NCBI RefSeq assembly: GCF_000735455.1
Contig: NZ_JMPS01000066.1
Coordinates: 1 to 64,000, forward strand
Reading direction: 5' to 3'
Length of the DNA: 64,000 nucleotides
Source: Yokenella regensburgei ATCC 49455
GTDB taxonomy: Bacteria > Pseudomonadota > Gammaproteobacteria > Enterobacterales > Enterobacteriaceae
Position 1 is the first letter of the stretch; each line of letters begins with the position of its first letter. The notes beneath the pieces are model-generated. The model was not told where the DNA came from and did not search any database. It worked only from the letters and a program-made list of their open reading frames with translations. Shown here piece by piece: positions 1 to 8,891 of the stretch. A program made the translations under genes and the position numbers.

Positions 1-1954
1 CGACCATAAAACCCTGAGTGGTTTGATCAAAACTGCTGCTTGCCTGATTCATACTCTGACGGTGGTTACTGCCGTAGTAGCTGCCCCAAACGCCCTCACT
101 GTCGCTACGGCGTTCGCTATCCATACGCAGCAGCAGAGCATCTTCTTCGTCATACCACAGGTTAACCGCGGCGGCGCGGGTATCGACGACGGCCTGTGAA
201 GCGGTAGAGAGTGTCGGACGCGGGGTAGCGTTGTTATCCGGTGTGGCATCGCCCTGGTCAGGATCGGGTACCGGATCTGGTGTCGGAGCGGGGTCAGGCT
301 CCGGTGCTGGGGTTGGGTCTGGTGCTGGTGTTGGATCAGGATCCGGGTCCGGGGCAGGCGTGGGGTCTGGCGTGATGGTGCCGAGCACGACGCTGACTGA
401 CCCATCAGTATTGGCAACGGCTGCGGTGGTATAGCGGTAAACGCCGACATCCGTCTGCAGGCTATTAAAGGTGGCACCTGATGCATCATTGACGTGCATC
501 ACCTCATCCCCGGTCATATCACCGGCAGCGCCGCTGGTGGCAGAGGAAACGCCTACGCTAAAGCTTCCGGTGGCGCTGCCGGCGGTCAACAGCCTGGCGG
601 CACTGGTGCTCGGATCCCATGTGGTATAGATACTGGCAGGGCCTGCATCGAAAGCCGTATCGCTTGCCAGTGAATTGACAGAAACATTCCCTCCCTCCAT
701 GACAATGGCACTACCGTTGGTCATGGTGATGTCATTGACGACAGAGTCACCGGTGGTGGTCCAGACGGCGCCGTTGCTGAGATTAAGGTTGAGTGCCCCC
801 GTCTCTTCGTCGGCATACGTCACGGCACCTTGCCATGAGGAAGAATCCATACTGACGCTCTGGTTAGCCGCAGATGCCTGATGGATATTGCCGGTCAGTG
901 TGGATTGGCTGAAGGAGAGTGAAGCGGTATCCCTTGAGCTGATATCGAGCGCATTGGTGGTACCAGAAATGACGGCACCGGAAGCGCTTATGTGATTGTT
1001 TGAACCGTACACCCCGAGTGCGGTATCACCTGAAACCACGGCACCGTTAGCAATAGACACGGTTTGATCGGAGCCAGCTAAATTAATGCCATACTGCTCA
1101 CCGCTCACCAGAGTGCCGTTACCGTCAATGGCGATAACATCTCCGACATTTTCTTCACTAATATAAATGCCCGAACCCTGGCTAATGACATGCGCACCGT
1201 TAAAAACGTTAATGGTCGAGTCGTGACCGTAATAATTGGCGGTGATACCGGCATTCCCCCCTGCGACCACAGTTCCTTCATCAGAAATGTTGACGGTATT
1301 GTTATCCATGGTGACAGTGATACCCTCGCCGCCACCCAGTATTTGAGCTCCGCTGTCGACAGTAATATGGGTATTTGAATTGAGCGCATATATACCGTCG
1401 TAACCATCCAGCACCGCTACGGTAGCACCATCAGAAACCGTTACTGACTGATTTAACCCGCCGAGCAAAATACCGTCTCCGGCGGTAGCGGTTACCACGC
1501 TACCAGAGCCGCTGACCAGAATCGTTGAGCCAATGGATTTGCTGGTGGTATCAATACCAACTTCTCCTGATATTTTTGCGCCATTAGTGATTGTGAGAGC
1601 ACTGTTAGCAGCATTCAGGTATATGCCGTTACCTTCGGCATTTATTTTGGTATCAACACCGTCAACGGTGACCTGCGCATTGCTTCCACCTACCGCAATG
1701 CCGTTGCCGGTCACATTTATCACTGAGCCATCATTGAACGTGAGAGTCTGATTTTTCCGCTTTAAGCCAATGCCGTCGCCGCTGGCTTCAATGACGGTGC
1801 CGGCAGTAAAAGTATACTCTTCATTATCGTCATTAAGGGATTGAGTATCAGTAAAAATCTCATCGGAGAAGGTATCTTCCGCCATCGCATTAACGGCAGA
1901 AAATGCACTTAACACCATGATGGAGATAATGCTTTTTTTGAAGTTTATAGCCAT
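1..1954 (-). CDS. Autotransporter adhesin, type Va (C-terminal part outside window)
   Basis: An open frame runs from an ATG at 1954 off the left edge, giving 651 codons without a stop. Residues 1-25 form a signal peptide (basic start, hydrophobic core, probable cut after NAMA). Residues of about 35-480 are low-complexity passenger with repeated short blocks of the type G-x-GI-x-L and T-I-T-N-G-A, as expected for a right-handed beta-helix. Residues of about 526-566 are a Pro-Asp-Pro-Thr-Ala-Pro repeat linker, and the last 40 residues (GVWGSYYGSN, QTTQGFMV) look like the first strands of an autotransporter beta-barrel. It would be secreted through its own barrel and displayed on the surface, probably as an adhesin; ligand unknown. 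The ribosome site is weak. The architecture is secure, the precise family is not. Confidence 0.85.
   Translation of the reverse strand, partial: MAINFKKSIISIMVLSAFSAVNAMAEDTFSDEIFTDTQSLNDDNEEYTFTAGTVIEASGDGIGLKRKNQTLTFNDGSVINVTGNGIAVGGSNAQVTVDGVDTKINAEGNGIYLNAANSALTITNGAKISGEVGIDTTSKSIGSTILVSGSGSVVTATAGDGILLGGLNQSVTVSDGATVAVLDGYDGIYALNSNTHITVDSGAQILGGGEGITVTMDNNTVNISDEGTVVAGGNAGITANYYGHDSTINVFNGAHVISQGSGIYISEENVGDVIAIDGNGTLVSGEQYGINLAGSDQTVSIANGAVVSGDTALGVYGSNNHISASGAVISGTTNALDISSRDTASLSFSQSTLTGNIHQASAANQSVSMDSSSWQGAVTYADEETGALNLNLSNGAVWTTTGDSVVNDITMTNGSAIVMEGGNVSVNSLASDTAFDAGPASIYTTWDPSTSAARLLTAGSATGSFSVGVSSATSGAAGDMTGDEVMHVNDASGATFNSLQTDVGVYRYTTAAVANTDGSVSVVLGTITPDPTPAPDPDPDPTPAPDPTPAPEPDPAPTPDPVPDPDQGDATPDNNATPRPTLSTASQAVVDTRAAAVNLWYDEEDALLLRMDSERRSDSEGVWGSYYGSNHRQSMNQASSSFDQTTQGFMV
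258..378 (-). repeat. Tandem hexamer-type repeat encoding a PDPTPAP linker
   Basis: GC-rich degenerate 6-bp repeats inside the autotransporter gene encode alternating Pro-Asp-Pro and Thr/Ala-Pro units. Position between passenger and barrel suggests a stiff spacer. Repeats of this kind can vary in copy number between strains. Confidence 0.75.
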
Positions 1955-2230
1955 GATAAATACCGCTAATTTGTTAACTATTAAATGTCATTTTTATTTC
2001 CATGCATAAATTATGATGGGAGTTGTTTTGTGATGTATTAACGACACAAGCTCATATTGATTGTTTTTATTTTATGTGTTTGGGTGATGATTTCTATAAA
2101 TAGTTACCTCCGATTTCAGAGTCTATTTTTATTAACCTTGAATCCTTTTTTGCAACATGAATGTCAATAAAAGAGGTGAATGCCCCGGTAATGAGGTAAA
2201 CTACGCTTTTGGCCTTTTACAGAATTCAAC
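1955..2230. promoter_or_regulatory. AT-rich divergent intergenic region, autotransporter / yehS
   Basis: A strongly AT-rich 276-bp spacer separates the leftward autotransporter from rightward yehS. It must carry promoters for both genes. I see no clear named operator. The composition is the kind that nucleoid silencers such as H-NS favour, which is an inference. Confidence 0.4.
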
Positions 2231-2701
2231 ATGCTGAGTAACGATATAATCCGCGCCCTGCGCTATGCACTGAAAACCAACAACGAAGGGCTGGCACGTC
2301 TGTGCGCGCTGAGCAATACCGACGTCACCGCCGCGCAGTTCACACCGTGGCTGCTGAAAGAAGAGGAAGAGGGGTTTCAGCGCTGCCCGGATATCGTGCT
2401 GTCGGCGTTGCTGAACGGTCTGATCTACGACAAACGCGGTAAAGACGAAAGCGCACCGCCGCTGGCGCTGGAGCGTCGGGTGAACAACAACGTGGTGCTG
2501 AAGAAGCTGCGTATCGCGTTTATGCTCAAAACTGACGATATTCTGGCTATTCTCACCGAGCAGAAATTCCGTGTCTCAATGCCGGAAATCACCGCCATGA
2601 TGCGCGCGCCGGAGCATAAAAACTTCCGCGAGTGCGGCGATCAGTTCATGCGTTATTTCCTGCGCGGGTTGACCAACCGGGTGCATAACGCGAAGCCCTG
2701 A
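2231..2701 (+). CDS. yehS: YehS, DUF1456 family protein
   Basis: The 156-residue product matches the length and sequence of E. coli YehS as I remember it (for example DEEGFQRCPDIVLS-like and KLRIAFMLKTDDILA blocks). The protein holds two related DUF1456 repeats of about 65 residues each: the pattern LKTDDILAIL in the second half echoes MLSNDIIRALRYAL in the first. It is a small soluble protein with no established function. The gene stands alone, followed by a REP element and a terminator shared with metG. Confidence 0.93.
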   Translation: MLSNDIIRALRYALKTNNEGLARLCALSNTDVTAAQFTPWLLKEEEEGFQRCPDIVLSALLNGLIYDKRGKDESAPPLALERRVNNNVVLKKLRIAFMLKTDDILAILTEQKFRVSMPEITAMMRAPEHKNFRECGDQFMRYFLRGLTNRVHNAKP

Positions 2702-2706
2702 GTATT

Positions 2707-2777
2707 TGCCGGGTGGCGGCTTCGCCTTACCCGGCCTACAAAACCCGCAGGCCCGTGCAAGCGTAGCGCCGCCGGGC
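2707..2777. repeat. REP/BIME palindromic element
   Basis: A typical enterobacterial extragenic palindrome: GCCGGGT at 2708-2714 pairs with ACCCGGC at 2729-2735 around a GGCGGCTTCGCC core, followed by a partial inverted copy ending GCCGCCGGGC at 2777. It lies between convergent yehS and metG. Confidence 0.85.
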
Positions 2778-2811
2778 AAAAAAAAAGCCGGATTTTAATC
2801 CGGCTTTTTTA
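2778..2811. terminator. Bidirectional terminator between yehS and metG
   Basis: GCCGGATT (2787-2794) and AATCCGGC (2797-2804) form an 8-bp stem with an A-run on the left and a T-run on the right, so it can end transcripts from both sides. Confidence 0.93.
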
Positions 2812-2812
2812 T

Positions 2813-4846
2813 TTACTTCACCTGCTGACCCGGCTGCGCGCCGTCATCCGGGCTTAACAGGAAGATATCTTTCCCGCCAGGGCCAGCAGCCATCACCATC
2901 CCTTCAGAGATGCCGAAGCGCATTTTACGAGGCGCCAGGTTGGCGACCATCACCGTCAGGCGGCCGATCAGCGGCTGCGGATCCGGATAGGCTGAACGGA
3001 TACCGGAGAAGACGTTACGCTTCTCACCGCCGATATCCAGCGTCAGGCGCAGCAGCTTGTCAGAACCTTCGACGAATTCCGCGTTTTCAATCAGCGCAAT
3101 GCGCAGATCAACTTTGGCGAAATCATCAAAAGCGATGGTTTCCTGAATCGGGTCGTCCGCCAGCGGACCGGTAACCGGCGTTGCTGCGGCTTTCACTTCT
3201 TCTTTTGAGGCTTCAACCAGCGCTTCGACCTGTTTGACATCGATACGGTTATACAGCGCCTTGAAGGTGTTGACCTTGTGCGCCAGCAGCGGCTGCTGAA
3301 TGCCGTTCCAGGTCAGTTCGGTATTCAGGAATGCTTCAGTACGTTCGGCAAGCTGCGGCAGTACCGGCTTGAGCCAGGTCATCAGCACGCGGAACATATT
3401 CAGACCCATGGTGCAGATGGCCTGCAGGTCGGCATCGCGGCCTTCCTGTTTCGCGACAACCCACGGTGCCTGCTCGTCGACATAGCGGTTGGCCACGTCG
3501 GCAAGCGCCATGATTTCACGTACCGCTTTACCGAACTCACGGCTTTCCCAGGCTTCGGCAATGGTGTCCGCGGCATCAACAAAGGTCTGATACAGCGCCG
3601 GGTCTGCCAGTTCAGCAGCCAGCACGCCGTCAAAGCGTTTGGCGATAAAGCCAGCGTTACGCGAGGCCAGGTTAACCACTTTGTTGACGATGTCAGCATT
3701 CACGCGCTGAATGAAATCTTCCAGGTTCAGGTCGATATCATCAATGCGGGAGGAGAGCTTCGCCGTATAGTAGTAGCGCAGGCTGTCGGCATCCAGGTGC
3801 TTGAGCCAGGTGCTGGCCTTGATGAAGGTACCGCGAGATTTGGACATCTTCGCGCCGTTCACCGTCACGTAGCCGTGAACAAACAGGTTGGTCGGTTTAC
3901 GGAAACCGCTGCCTTCCAGCATGGCAGGCCAGAACAGGCTGTGGAAGTAGACAATGTCTTTGCCGATGAAGTGGTACAGGTCGGCATCAGAATCTTTCTT
4001 CCAGTATTCGTCGAAGCTGACGGTGTCGCCGCGCTTGTCGCACAGGTTCTTGAAGGAACCCATGTAGCCAATCGGCGCATCCAGCCAGACGTAGAAATAT
4101 TTGCCCGGTGCGTTCGGGATTTCGAAGCCGAAGTACGGCGCATCGCGGGAGATATCCCACTGCTGCAGGCCGGATTCGAACCACTCCTGCATCTTATTCG
4201 CCACCTGCTCCTGCAGCGCGCCGCTGCGGGTCCACGCCTGCAGCATTTCGCTGAACGACGGCAGGTCGAAGAAGAAGTGCTCGGAATCACGCATCACCGG
4301 CGTCGCGCCGGAGACGACGGATTTCGGGTCGATAAGCTCGGTTGGGCTGTAGGTCGCGCCGCACACTTCGCAGTTATCGCCGTACTGATCCGGAGATTTA
4401 CATTTCGGGCAGGTGCCTTTGACAAAACGATCCGGCAGGAACATGCCTTTTTCCGGATCGTAGAGCTGAGAGATCGTGCGGTTCTTAATAAAACCGTTCT
4501 CTTTCAGGCGACCATAAATCAGCTCGGACAGCTCGCGGTTCTCGTCGCTGTGCGTCGAGTGGTAGTTGTCATAGCTGATATCAAAGCCAGCAAAATCGGT
4601 CTGATGTTCCTGACTCATTTCGGCAATCATCTGCTCTGGGGTGATCCCCAGCTGCTGGGCTTTCAGCATGATAGGTGTGCCGTGAGCATCGTCGGCGCAG
4701 ATGAAGTTTACCTGGTGGCCGCGCATTCGCTGGTAACGGACCCAGACATCAGCCTGGATATGCTCCAGCATGTGGCCGAGGTGGATGGAACCGTTGGCGT
4801 ACGGCAGTGCGCACGTTACCAGAATTTTTTTCGCGACTTGAGTCAT
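2813..4846 (-). CDS. metG: Methionyl-tRNA synthetase
   Basis: This 677-residue enzyme charges tRNA-Met in the cytoplasm. The class I signature HLGH sits at residues 22-25 and KMSKS near residue 332. A zinc-binding knuckle with paired Cys (GTCPKC and NCEVCG) lies at about residues 143-162. The C-terminal 110 residues (from about 565) are the EMAPII-like tRNA-binding and dimerisation domain, so this is the long dimeric form seen in E. coli. It is transcribed divergently from mrp. The ATG at 4846 gives the E. coli-like start [19 protein letters not shown]. Confidence 0.99.
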   Translation of the reverse strand: MTQVAKKILVTCALPYANGSIHLGHMLEHIQADVWVRYQRMRGHQVNFICADDAHGTPIMLKAQQLGITPEQMIAEMSQEHQTDFAGFDISYDNYHSTHSDENRELSELIYGRLKENGFIKNRTISQLYDPEKGMFLPDRFVKGTCPKCKSPDQYGDNCEVCGATYSPTELIDPKSVVSGATPVMRDSEHFFFDLPSFSEMLQAWTRSGALQEQVANKMQEWFESGLQQWDISRDAPYFGFEIPNAPGKYFYVWLDAPIGYMGSFKNLCDKRGDTVSFDEYWKKDSDADLYHFIGKDIVYFHSLFWPAMLEGSGFRKPTNLFVHGYVTVNGAKMSKSRGTFIKASTWLKHLDADSLRYYYTAKLSSRIDDIDLNLEDFIQRVNADIVNKVVNLASRNAGFIAKRFDGVLAAELADPALYQTFVDAADTIAEAWESREFGKAVREIMALADVANRYVDEQAPWVVAKQEGRDADLQAICTMGLNMFRVLMTWLKPVLPQLAERTEAFLNTELTWNGIQQPLLAHKVNTFKALYNRIDVKQVEALVEASKEEVKAAATPVTGPLADDPIQETIAFDDFAKVDLRIALIENAEFVEGSDKLLRLTLDIGGEKRNVFSGIRSAYPDPQPLIGRLTVMVANLAPRKMRFGISEGMVMAAGPGGKDIFLLSPDDGAQPGQQVK

Positions 4847-4982
4847 AGTGGATTTTACTTCTTTGAGTTGTGAAAAGGGCTTCCGATATTACCAAAAGGG
4901 CCATTATTAAGTAAGCACAAACCGTACCCTTTCAGGTAAACTTGTCGCACAGGCTTTTCTACACAATAACAAAGGAGTCGGG

Positions 4983-6092
4983 ATGAGTTCACAATCCCAG
5001 GCCAGAACCCCTGAGCGTCTGCGCGCGATGGTTGCCGGTCAGCTTTCTAATTTTCAGCACCCCACCCTGAAGCACAATCTGACCGCCCTGAAGGCGCTGC
5101 ACCACGTGGCGTGGCTTGATGACACCGTGCATATCGAAATCCAGATGCCATTTGCATGGCACAGCGGTTTTGAGGAGCTGAAAGAGCAAACCAGCGCCGA
5201 CCTGTTGCGTATCACCGGGGCTAAAGCTATTGACTGGAAGCTGTCGCACCACATTGCCACCCTCAAGCGCGTGAAAAACCAGCCTGGCATCAATGGTGTT
5301 AAGAACATCATCGCGGTGAGCTCCGGCAAGGGCGGCGTCGGGAAATCTTCCACGGCGGTGAACCTGGCGCTGGCGCTGGCGGCAGAAGGGGCAAAAGTGG
5401 GCATCCTTGATGCCGATATCTACGGTCCGTCCATTCCGATGATGATTGGGGCTGAAGGCAGCCGCCCAACGTCACCCGATGGCACCCACATGGCGCCAAT
5501 CATGAAGTTTGGCCTCGCCACGAACTCCATCGGTTACCTTGTTACCGACGATAATGCCATGGTCTGGCGCGGCCCGATGGCCAGTAAAGCGCTGATGCAG
5601 ATGCTGCAGGAAACCCTGTGGCCGGATCTGGATTATCTGGTACTGGACATGCCGCCAGGCACCGGTGATATCCAGCTGACGCTGGCGCAAAACATTCCGG
5701 TAACCGGCGCTGTGGTGGTTACCACGCCGCAGGACGTGGCGCTGATCGACGCCAAAAAAGGCATCGTGATGTTTGAGAAAGTGGAAGTGCCGGTACTCGG
5801 CATCGTCGAGAACATGAGCATGCACATCTGCAGCAACTGCGGTCACCATGAGCCGATTTTCGGCACCGGTGGCGCCGAGAAGCTGGCGCAGCGGTACCAC
5901 ACCCAACTGCTGGGGCAAATGCCGTTGCACATCAGTCTGCGTGAAGATCTCGATAACGGGACGCCGACGGTTATCCACCGTCCGGACAGCGAATTTACCG
6001 CATCCTATCGTCAGCTTGCCGGGCGTATTGCCGCGCAGCTGTACTGGATGGGGGAAGTTATTCCGAGCGAAATCGCCTTCCGCGCGGTGTAA
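4983..6092 (+). CDS. mrp: Iron-sulfur cluster carrier protein Mrp/ApbC
   Basis: A 369-residue P-loop ATPase of the MinD/Mrp family that carries and transfers Fe-S clusters. The deviant Walker A motif SGKGGVGKS is at residues 114-122. A CxxC pair (CSNC) near residues 283-286 is the expected cluster-binding site at the dimer interface. The N-terminal 100 residues form the MIP18/DUF59-like domain. A clear ribosome site (AAAGGAG) precedes the ATG at 4983. It is divergent from metG, the conserved enterobacterial arrangement, and ends at a strong hairpin shared with rcnB. Confidence 0.98.
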   Translation: MSSQSQARTPERLRAMVAGQLSNFQHPTLKHNLTALKALHHVAWLDDTVHIEIQMPFAWHSGFEELKEQTSADLLRITGAKAIDWKLSHHIATLKRVKNQPGINGVKNIIAVSSGKGGVGKSSTAVNLALALAAEGAKVGILDADIYGPSIPMMIGAEGSRPTSPDGTHMAPIMKFGLATNSIGYLVTDDNAMVWRGPMASKALMQMLQETLWPDLDYLVLDMPPGTGDIQLTLAQNIPVTGAVVVTTPQDVALIDAKKGIVMFEKVEVPVLGIVENMSMHICSNCGHHEPIFGTGGAEKLAQRYHTQLLGQMPLHISLREDLDNGTPTVIHRPDSEFTASYRQLAGRIAAQLYWMGEVIPSEIAFRAV

Positions 6093-6094
6093 AA

Positions 6095-6130
6095 AACAGA
6101 GGTGCTGCGCGCCCGCGTAGCACCTGTTTT
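6095..6130. terminator. Bidirectional terminator between mrp and rcnB
   Basis: AGGTGCTGCGCG (6100-6111) pairs with CGCGTAGCACCT (6114-6125) with one G-T wobble; an A-run precedes it and TTTT follows, fitting two convergent genes. Confidence 0.9.
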
Positions 6131-6141
6131 CTTAACGAAGA

Positions 6142-6465
6142 TTAACGATGGTAGAAAATGTCCCCATCGTAGGCTTTCAGGATCTTACCGTCCGCCTCGT
6201 TTACCAGCACGTAGTTCTCGCCCATGTAGGTCCAGTAGGTCCCTGCCGCCGGTGCAGGCAGGTTACGCTGCTGCCACTGTTTGATTTTGTACTCGTCGGT
6301 GCGATACAGCTCCGGCACGGTGTCGCCAATTTTGAAGCGAGTGAAATCGGCGATGAAGCCATCAAGCTCGTATTTCTGGATCCCGGAAGAGGACGTTGGC
6401 GCCGCCCACGCGGCTCCGGCCATTGCCAGCAGAGCGCCCAGAAGCATCACTTTTGTTTTACGCAT
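6142..6465 (-). CDS. rcnB: RcnB, periplasmic nickel/cobalt homeostasis protein
   Basis: A 107-residue secreted protein with a signal peptide ending AAWA (cut near residue 21). The mature part carries the RcnB-type run GDTVPELYRTDEYKIKQW and the C-terminal DGDIFYHR, which match E. coli RcnB (YohN) closely. RcnB is a periplasmic protein needed with the RcnA efflux pump to keep nickel and cobalt low. In E. coli it follows rcnA, and rcnR is divergent; neither gene is present here, so it stands alone between mrp and a LysR gene. Confidence 0.92.
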   Translation of the reverse strand: MRKTKVMLLGALLAMAGAAWAAPTSSSGIQKYELDGFIADFTRFKIGDTVPELYRTDEYKIKQWQQRNLPAPAAGTYWTYMGENYVLVNEADGKILKAYDGDIFYHR

Positions 6466-6628
6466 ACCTTCTCCAATTATCTGGACTCAAATTTTTAGCC
6501 CCGTATGATTCCCGATGCACGGATAGAATAGCAAGAGTCGGGCGGGTAAAAAATGTAAGCAAGCCGTACCGTTTGGGAAATCGACGTATTCTGAAAGCAT
6601 CACGTTATCAGGCTTAAGGCAGGAAAAA

Positions 6629-7537
6629 ATGTTCAGGCTGGAAGATTTAACCCTGTTCGTGCGCGCGGCGGCACTGAGCAGCTTTAGCGAGACCGCGCGG
6701 GAAGCGGGGATCCCCCCGGCGCAGGTCAGCTCTGCGATCAAACGGCTGGAAACCAGCCTGAATATTCGCCTCTTTGCCCGTTCTACCCGCAGCCTGCGCC
6801 TGACGCCGGAGGGAGAAAGCTGGCTACCGTTTGCCACGCAGATGCTCGATACCCTGCAGGCTGGACTGCAAAAAATTCAGACCCATGGCGATGCGCTGAG
6901 CGGTACGCTGCAAATTGCCGTGCCGTCCGATTTGGGACGCAATCTGCTGCTGAACGTGTTCCAGGATTTCCGCCAGCAGCATCCGGCGCTGCGGCTGCGT
7001 ATTCTGTTTTCCGACCAGATTGCGGACGTCTTTAAAGATCCGGTCGACGTGGCGTTTCGCTACGGTCACATCGAAGACGCCTCTTACGTTTCCCTTCCCG
7101 TGGCGAGCGAAAACCGCCGCGTGCTGGTGGCTTCTCCGGCGTGGCTGGCGCGTCACGGTGAACCGCAGACCCCCGCCGATCTCGCACATCTCAACTGTCT
7201 GACCTACGTGTTGCGCGGCAGGGTCTACGACCGCTGGACCTTTACCGCCAACGGAGAGGTGCATGACGTGCAGGTACAAAGCACCATCACCAGCGATGAC
7301 GCCGAGGTGATCCGTCGCCTGGCGATAGCCGGGGAGGGGATAGCCACTAAATCCTGGCTGGACGTCAGTGAGGATGTGCAGGTTGGCAGGCTGAAGCTGC
7401 TGCTGCCGGGGTATCAGGGTGACCGGGTGCCGCTGAATATGATTTGCCCGCACCGCAAACAGCTTTCGCCGGCGGTACGGTTATTGTATGACGCCGTCAG
7501 GGCGCGCTGCGAGGCGCTACAGGCGCGGATGCCCTGA
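6629..7537 (+). CDS. LysR-family transcriptional regulator (CrgA/DsdC-like type)
   Basis: A 302-residue LysR regulator. Residues 1-60 are the winged helix-turn-helix (FSETAREAGIPPAQVSSAIK); from about 90 onward it has the two-lobed effector-binding domain (LQIAVPSDLGRNLL, DVAFRYGHIEDASY). Sequence style resembles the large group of LysR proteins that regulate a neighbouring oxidoreductase or transporter. Here it converges on the purine permease with only 10 bp between stops, so it is not obviously its regulator. Target and ligand unknown. Confidence 0.9.
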   Translation: MFRLEDLTLFVRAAALSSFSETAREAGIPPAQVSSAIKRLETSLNIRLFARSTRSLRLTPEGESWLPFATQMLDTLQAGLQKIQTHGDALSGTLQIAVPSDLGRNLLLNVFQDFRQQHPALRLRILFSDQIADVFKDPVDVAFRYGHIEDASYVSLPVASENRRVLVASPAWLARHGEPQTPADLAHLNCLTYVLRGRVYDRWTFTANGEVHDVQVQSTITSDDAEVIRRLAIAGEGIATKSWLDVSEDVQVGRLKLLLPGYQGDRVPLNMICPHRKQLSPAVRLLYDAVRARCEALQARMP

Positions 7538-7547
7538 CGGCATCATG

Positions 7548-8891
7548 TTAGTGCTTCACGAGTGTCGCGAAGTAGTAAACCAGCGGAACGGCGAGGATCC
7601 AAAGGCCAATGGGGATCTCGCGCCACTTTCCGGCAATCGCTTTAATAACGATAAAGAACAGCAGCCCGCCCGCAATCCCGGTACCAAAGCTGTTGGCAAT
7701 CAGCGTAATCATCACCATCATCAGCACCGGTAGGCCGTCGGTAAAGCTTGCCAGATCCACTTTGCGCAGGCCGCTGAACATGTTCAGGCCAATCAGGATC
7801 AGCGCCGGCGCGGTGGCTTCTCTCGGGATCATCAGCGCAATCGGGGTGAACAACAGCATCAGCAGGAACATCATCGCGGCGGCAAGCGCCGTCATTCCGG
7901 TCTTCCCCCCGGCCTCGGCAGAGGCGGATGATTCAATCAGCGCCGTCGCCGCCGGAATACCAACCCATGGCCCAAGCGCTGCGGCAATGGAATCCACCAT
8001 GAATGGGCGATTAATCTGCGGCATATTGCCGTGCTCATCCAGAAGACCTGCTTCACCGCCTACCGCCAGCGTCGTGCCCATGGTGGAGAAAAACTCCGAG
8101 GCGAAAAAAACAAACAGGAACGGCAGGAAGGCGATATTCAGCGCACCAAGCATGTCGACGTGGCCAATTACCGGTGCCAGTGAGTGCGGCGCGGAAATCA
8201 CGTTCTGCGGCAGGTGGGTGACCCCCATCGGAATACCGACCAGCGTGGCGAACAGAATCGCCCACAGGAACGAACCCGGAATACGGCGCGCCTGCAGGGC
8301 TATGGCCATAAAGAGCCCGCTCAGCGCCACCAGTGCACCCGGAGAAAGAAAATCGCCCAGCATTAAGGCGTTGGTTTTGGCATTAGCCAGCACTAAGCCC
8401 GCGTTACGAAAGCCGAGGACCGCGACATAAAGCCCAATCGACGCGGTGAGACCCAGCTTTATTGACTGCGGCACCGAGCGGGTGACCACCTCACGCAGGC
8501 CAAAGCGGGTTAACAGGAAGAACAGAATGCCGGACCAGCAGGCGATACCAAGGCCAATCTGCCAGCCAATGCCTTCGCTCCCGGCAAGCGTTACGCCAAC
8601 CAGCACCGACCCCCCAATGCCAGGTCCGACGATAAACGGCAGGTTGGCGTAAAACGCCATCAGCAGCGAACCGAGGACGAACACCACGATGGTGCCGGTC
8701 GTGGCCGCGCCGCGATCCATTCCGCCGACCGCCAGCAGACCCGGGATCACCACCAGCAGATAGGCGGCGGCGAGAAAGCCGGTGACGCCGGCAAGACATT
8801 CGGTGCGCACATTGCTGCCTCGCGCGCGGAGCGCAAAACGGCGCTCCAGCCAGTTCCCTGGTGCGGGCGTTTGTAGGGTATTGTCGGCCAT
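7548..8891 (-). CDS. NCS2-family purine/adenine permease
   Basis: A 447-residue polytopic inner-membrane protein of the AzgA-like branch of the nucleobase-cation symporter 2 family (related to E. coli PurP, GhxP, GhxQ). Visible hallmarks are GFLAAAYLLVV near the N-terminus, the GPGIGG motif, FFASEFFSTMGTTLA and the PAATALIESSASAEAGGKTG segment that lines the substrate site in this family. Its ATG overlaps the adenine deaminase stop codon as TAATG, so the two are one transcription and translation unit. It most likely imports adenine for the deaminase; hypoxanthine or guanine remain possible. Confidence 0.92.
   Translation of the reverse strand: MADNTLQTPAPGNWLERRFALRARGSNVRTECLAGVTGFLAAAYLLVVIPGLLAVGGMDRGAATTGTIVVFVLGSLLMAFYANLPFIVGPGIGGSVLVGVTLAGSEGIGWQIGLGIACWSGILFFLLTRFGLREVVTRSVPQSIKLGLTASIGLYVAVLGFRNAGLVLANAKTNALMLGDFLSPGALVALSGLFMAIALQARRIPGSFLWAILFATLVGIPMGVTHLPQNVISAPHSLAPVIGHVDMLGALNIAFLPFLFVFFASEFFSTMGTTLAVGGEAGLLDEHGNMPQINRPFMVDSIAAALGPWVGIPAATALIESSASAEAGGKTGMTALAAAMMFLLMLLFTPIALMIPREATAPALILIGLNMFSGLRKVDLASFTDGLPVLMMVMITLIANSFGTGIAGGLLFFIVIKAIAGKWREIPIGLWILAVPLVYYFATLVKH

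Noticed and set aside
258-378. CRISPR-like or minisatellite array
   Set aside because: The repeats are in-frame, degenerate hexamers coding for Pro-Asp/Pro-Thr and have no spacers.
49-489. 146-codon minus-strand frame within the autotransporter
   Set aside because: Out of frame with the long open frame that carries the signal peptide, repeats and barrel start.
3278-4873. 531-codon open frame on the plus strand opposite metG
   Set aside because: It is the antisense shadow of a highly conserved gene with strong codon bias; no ribosome site and no recognisable domain.
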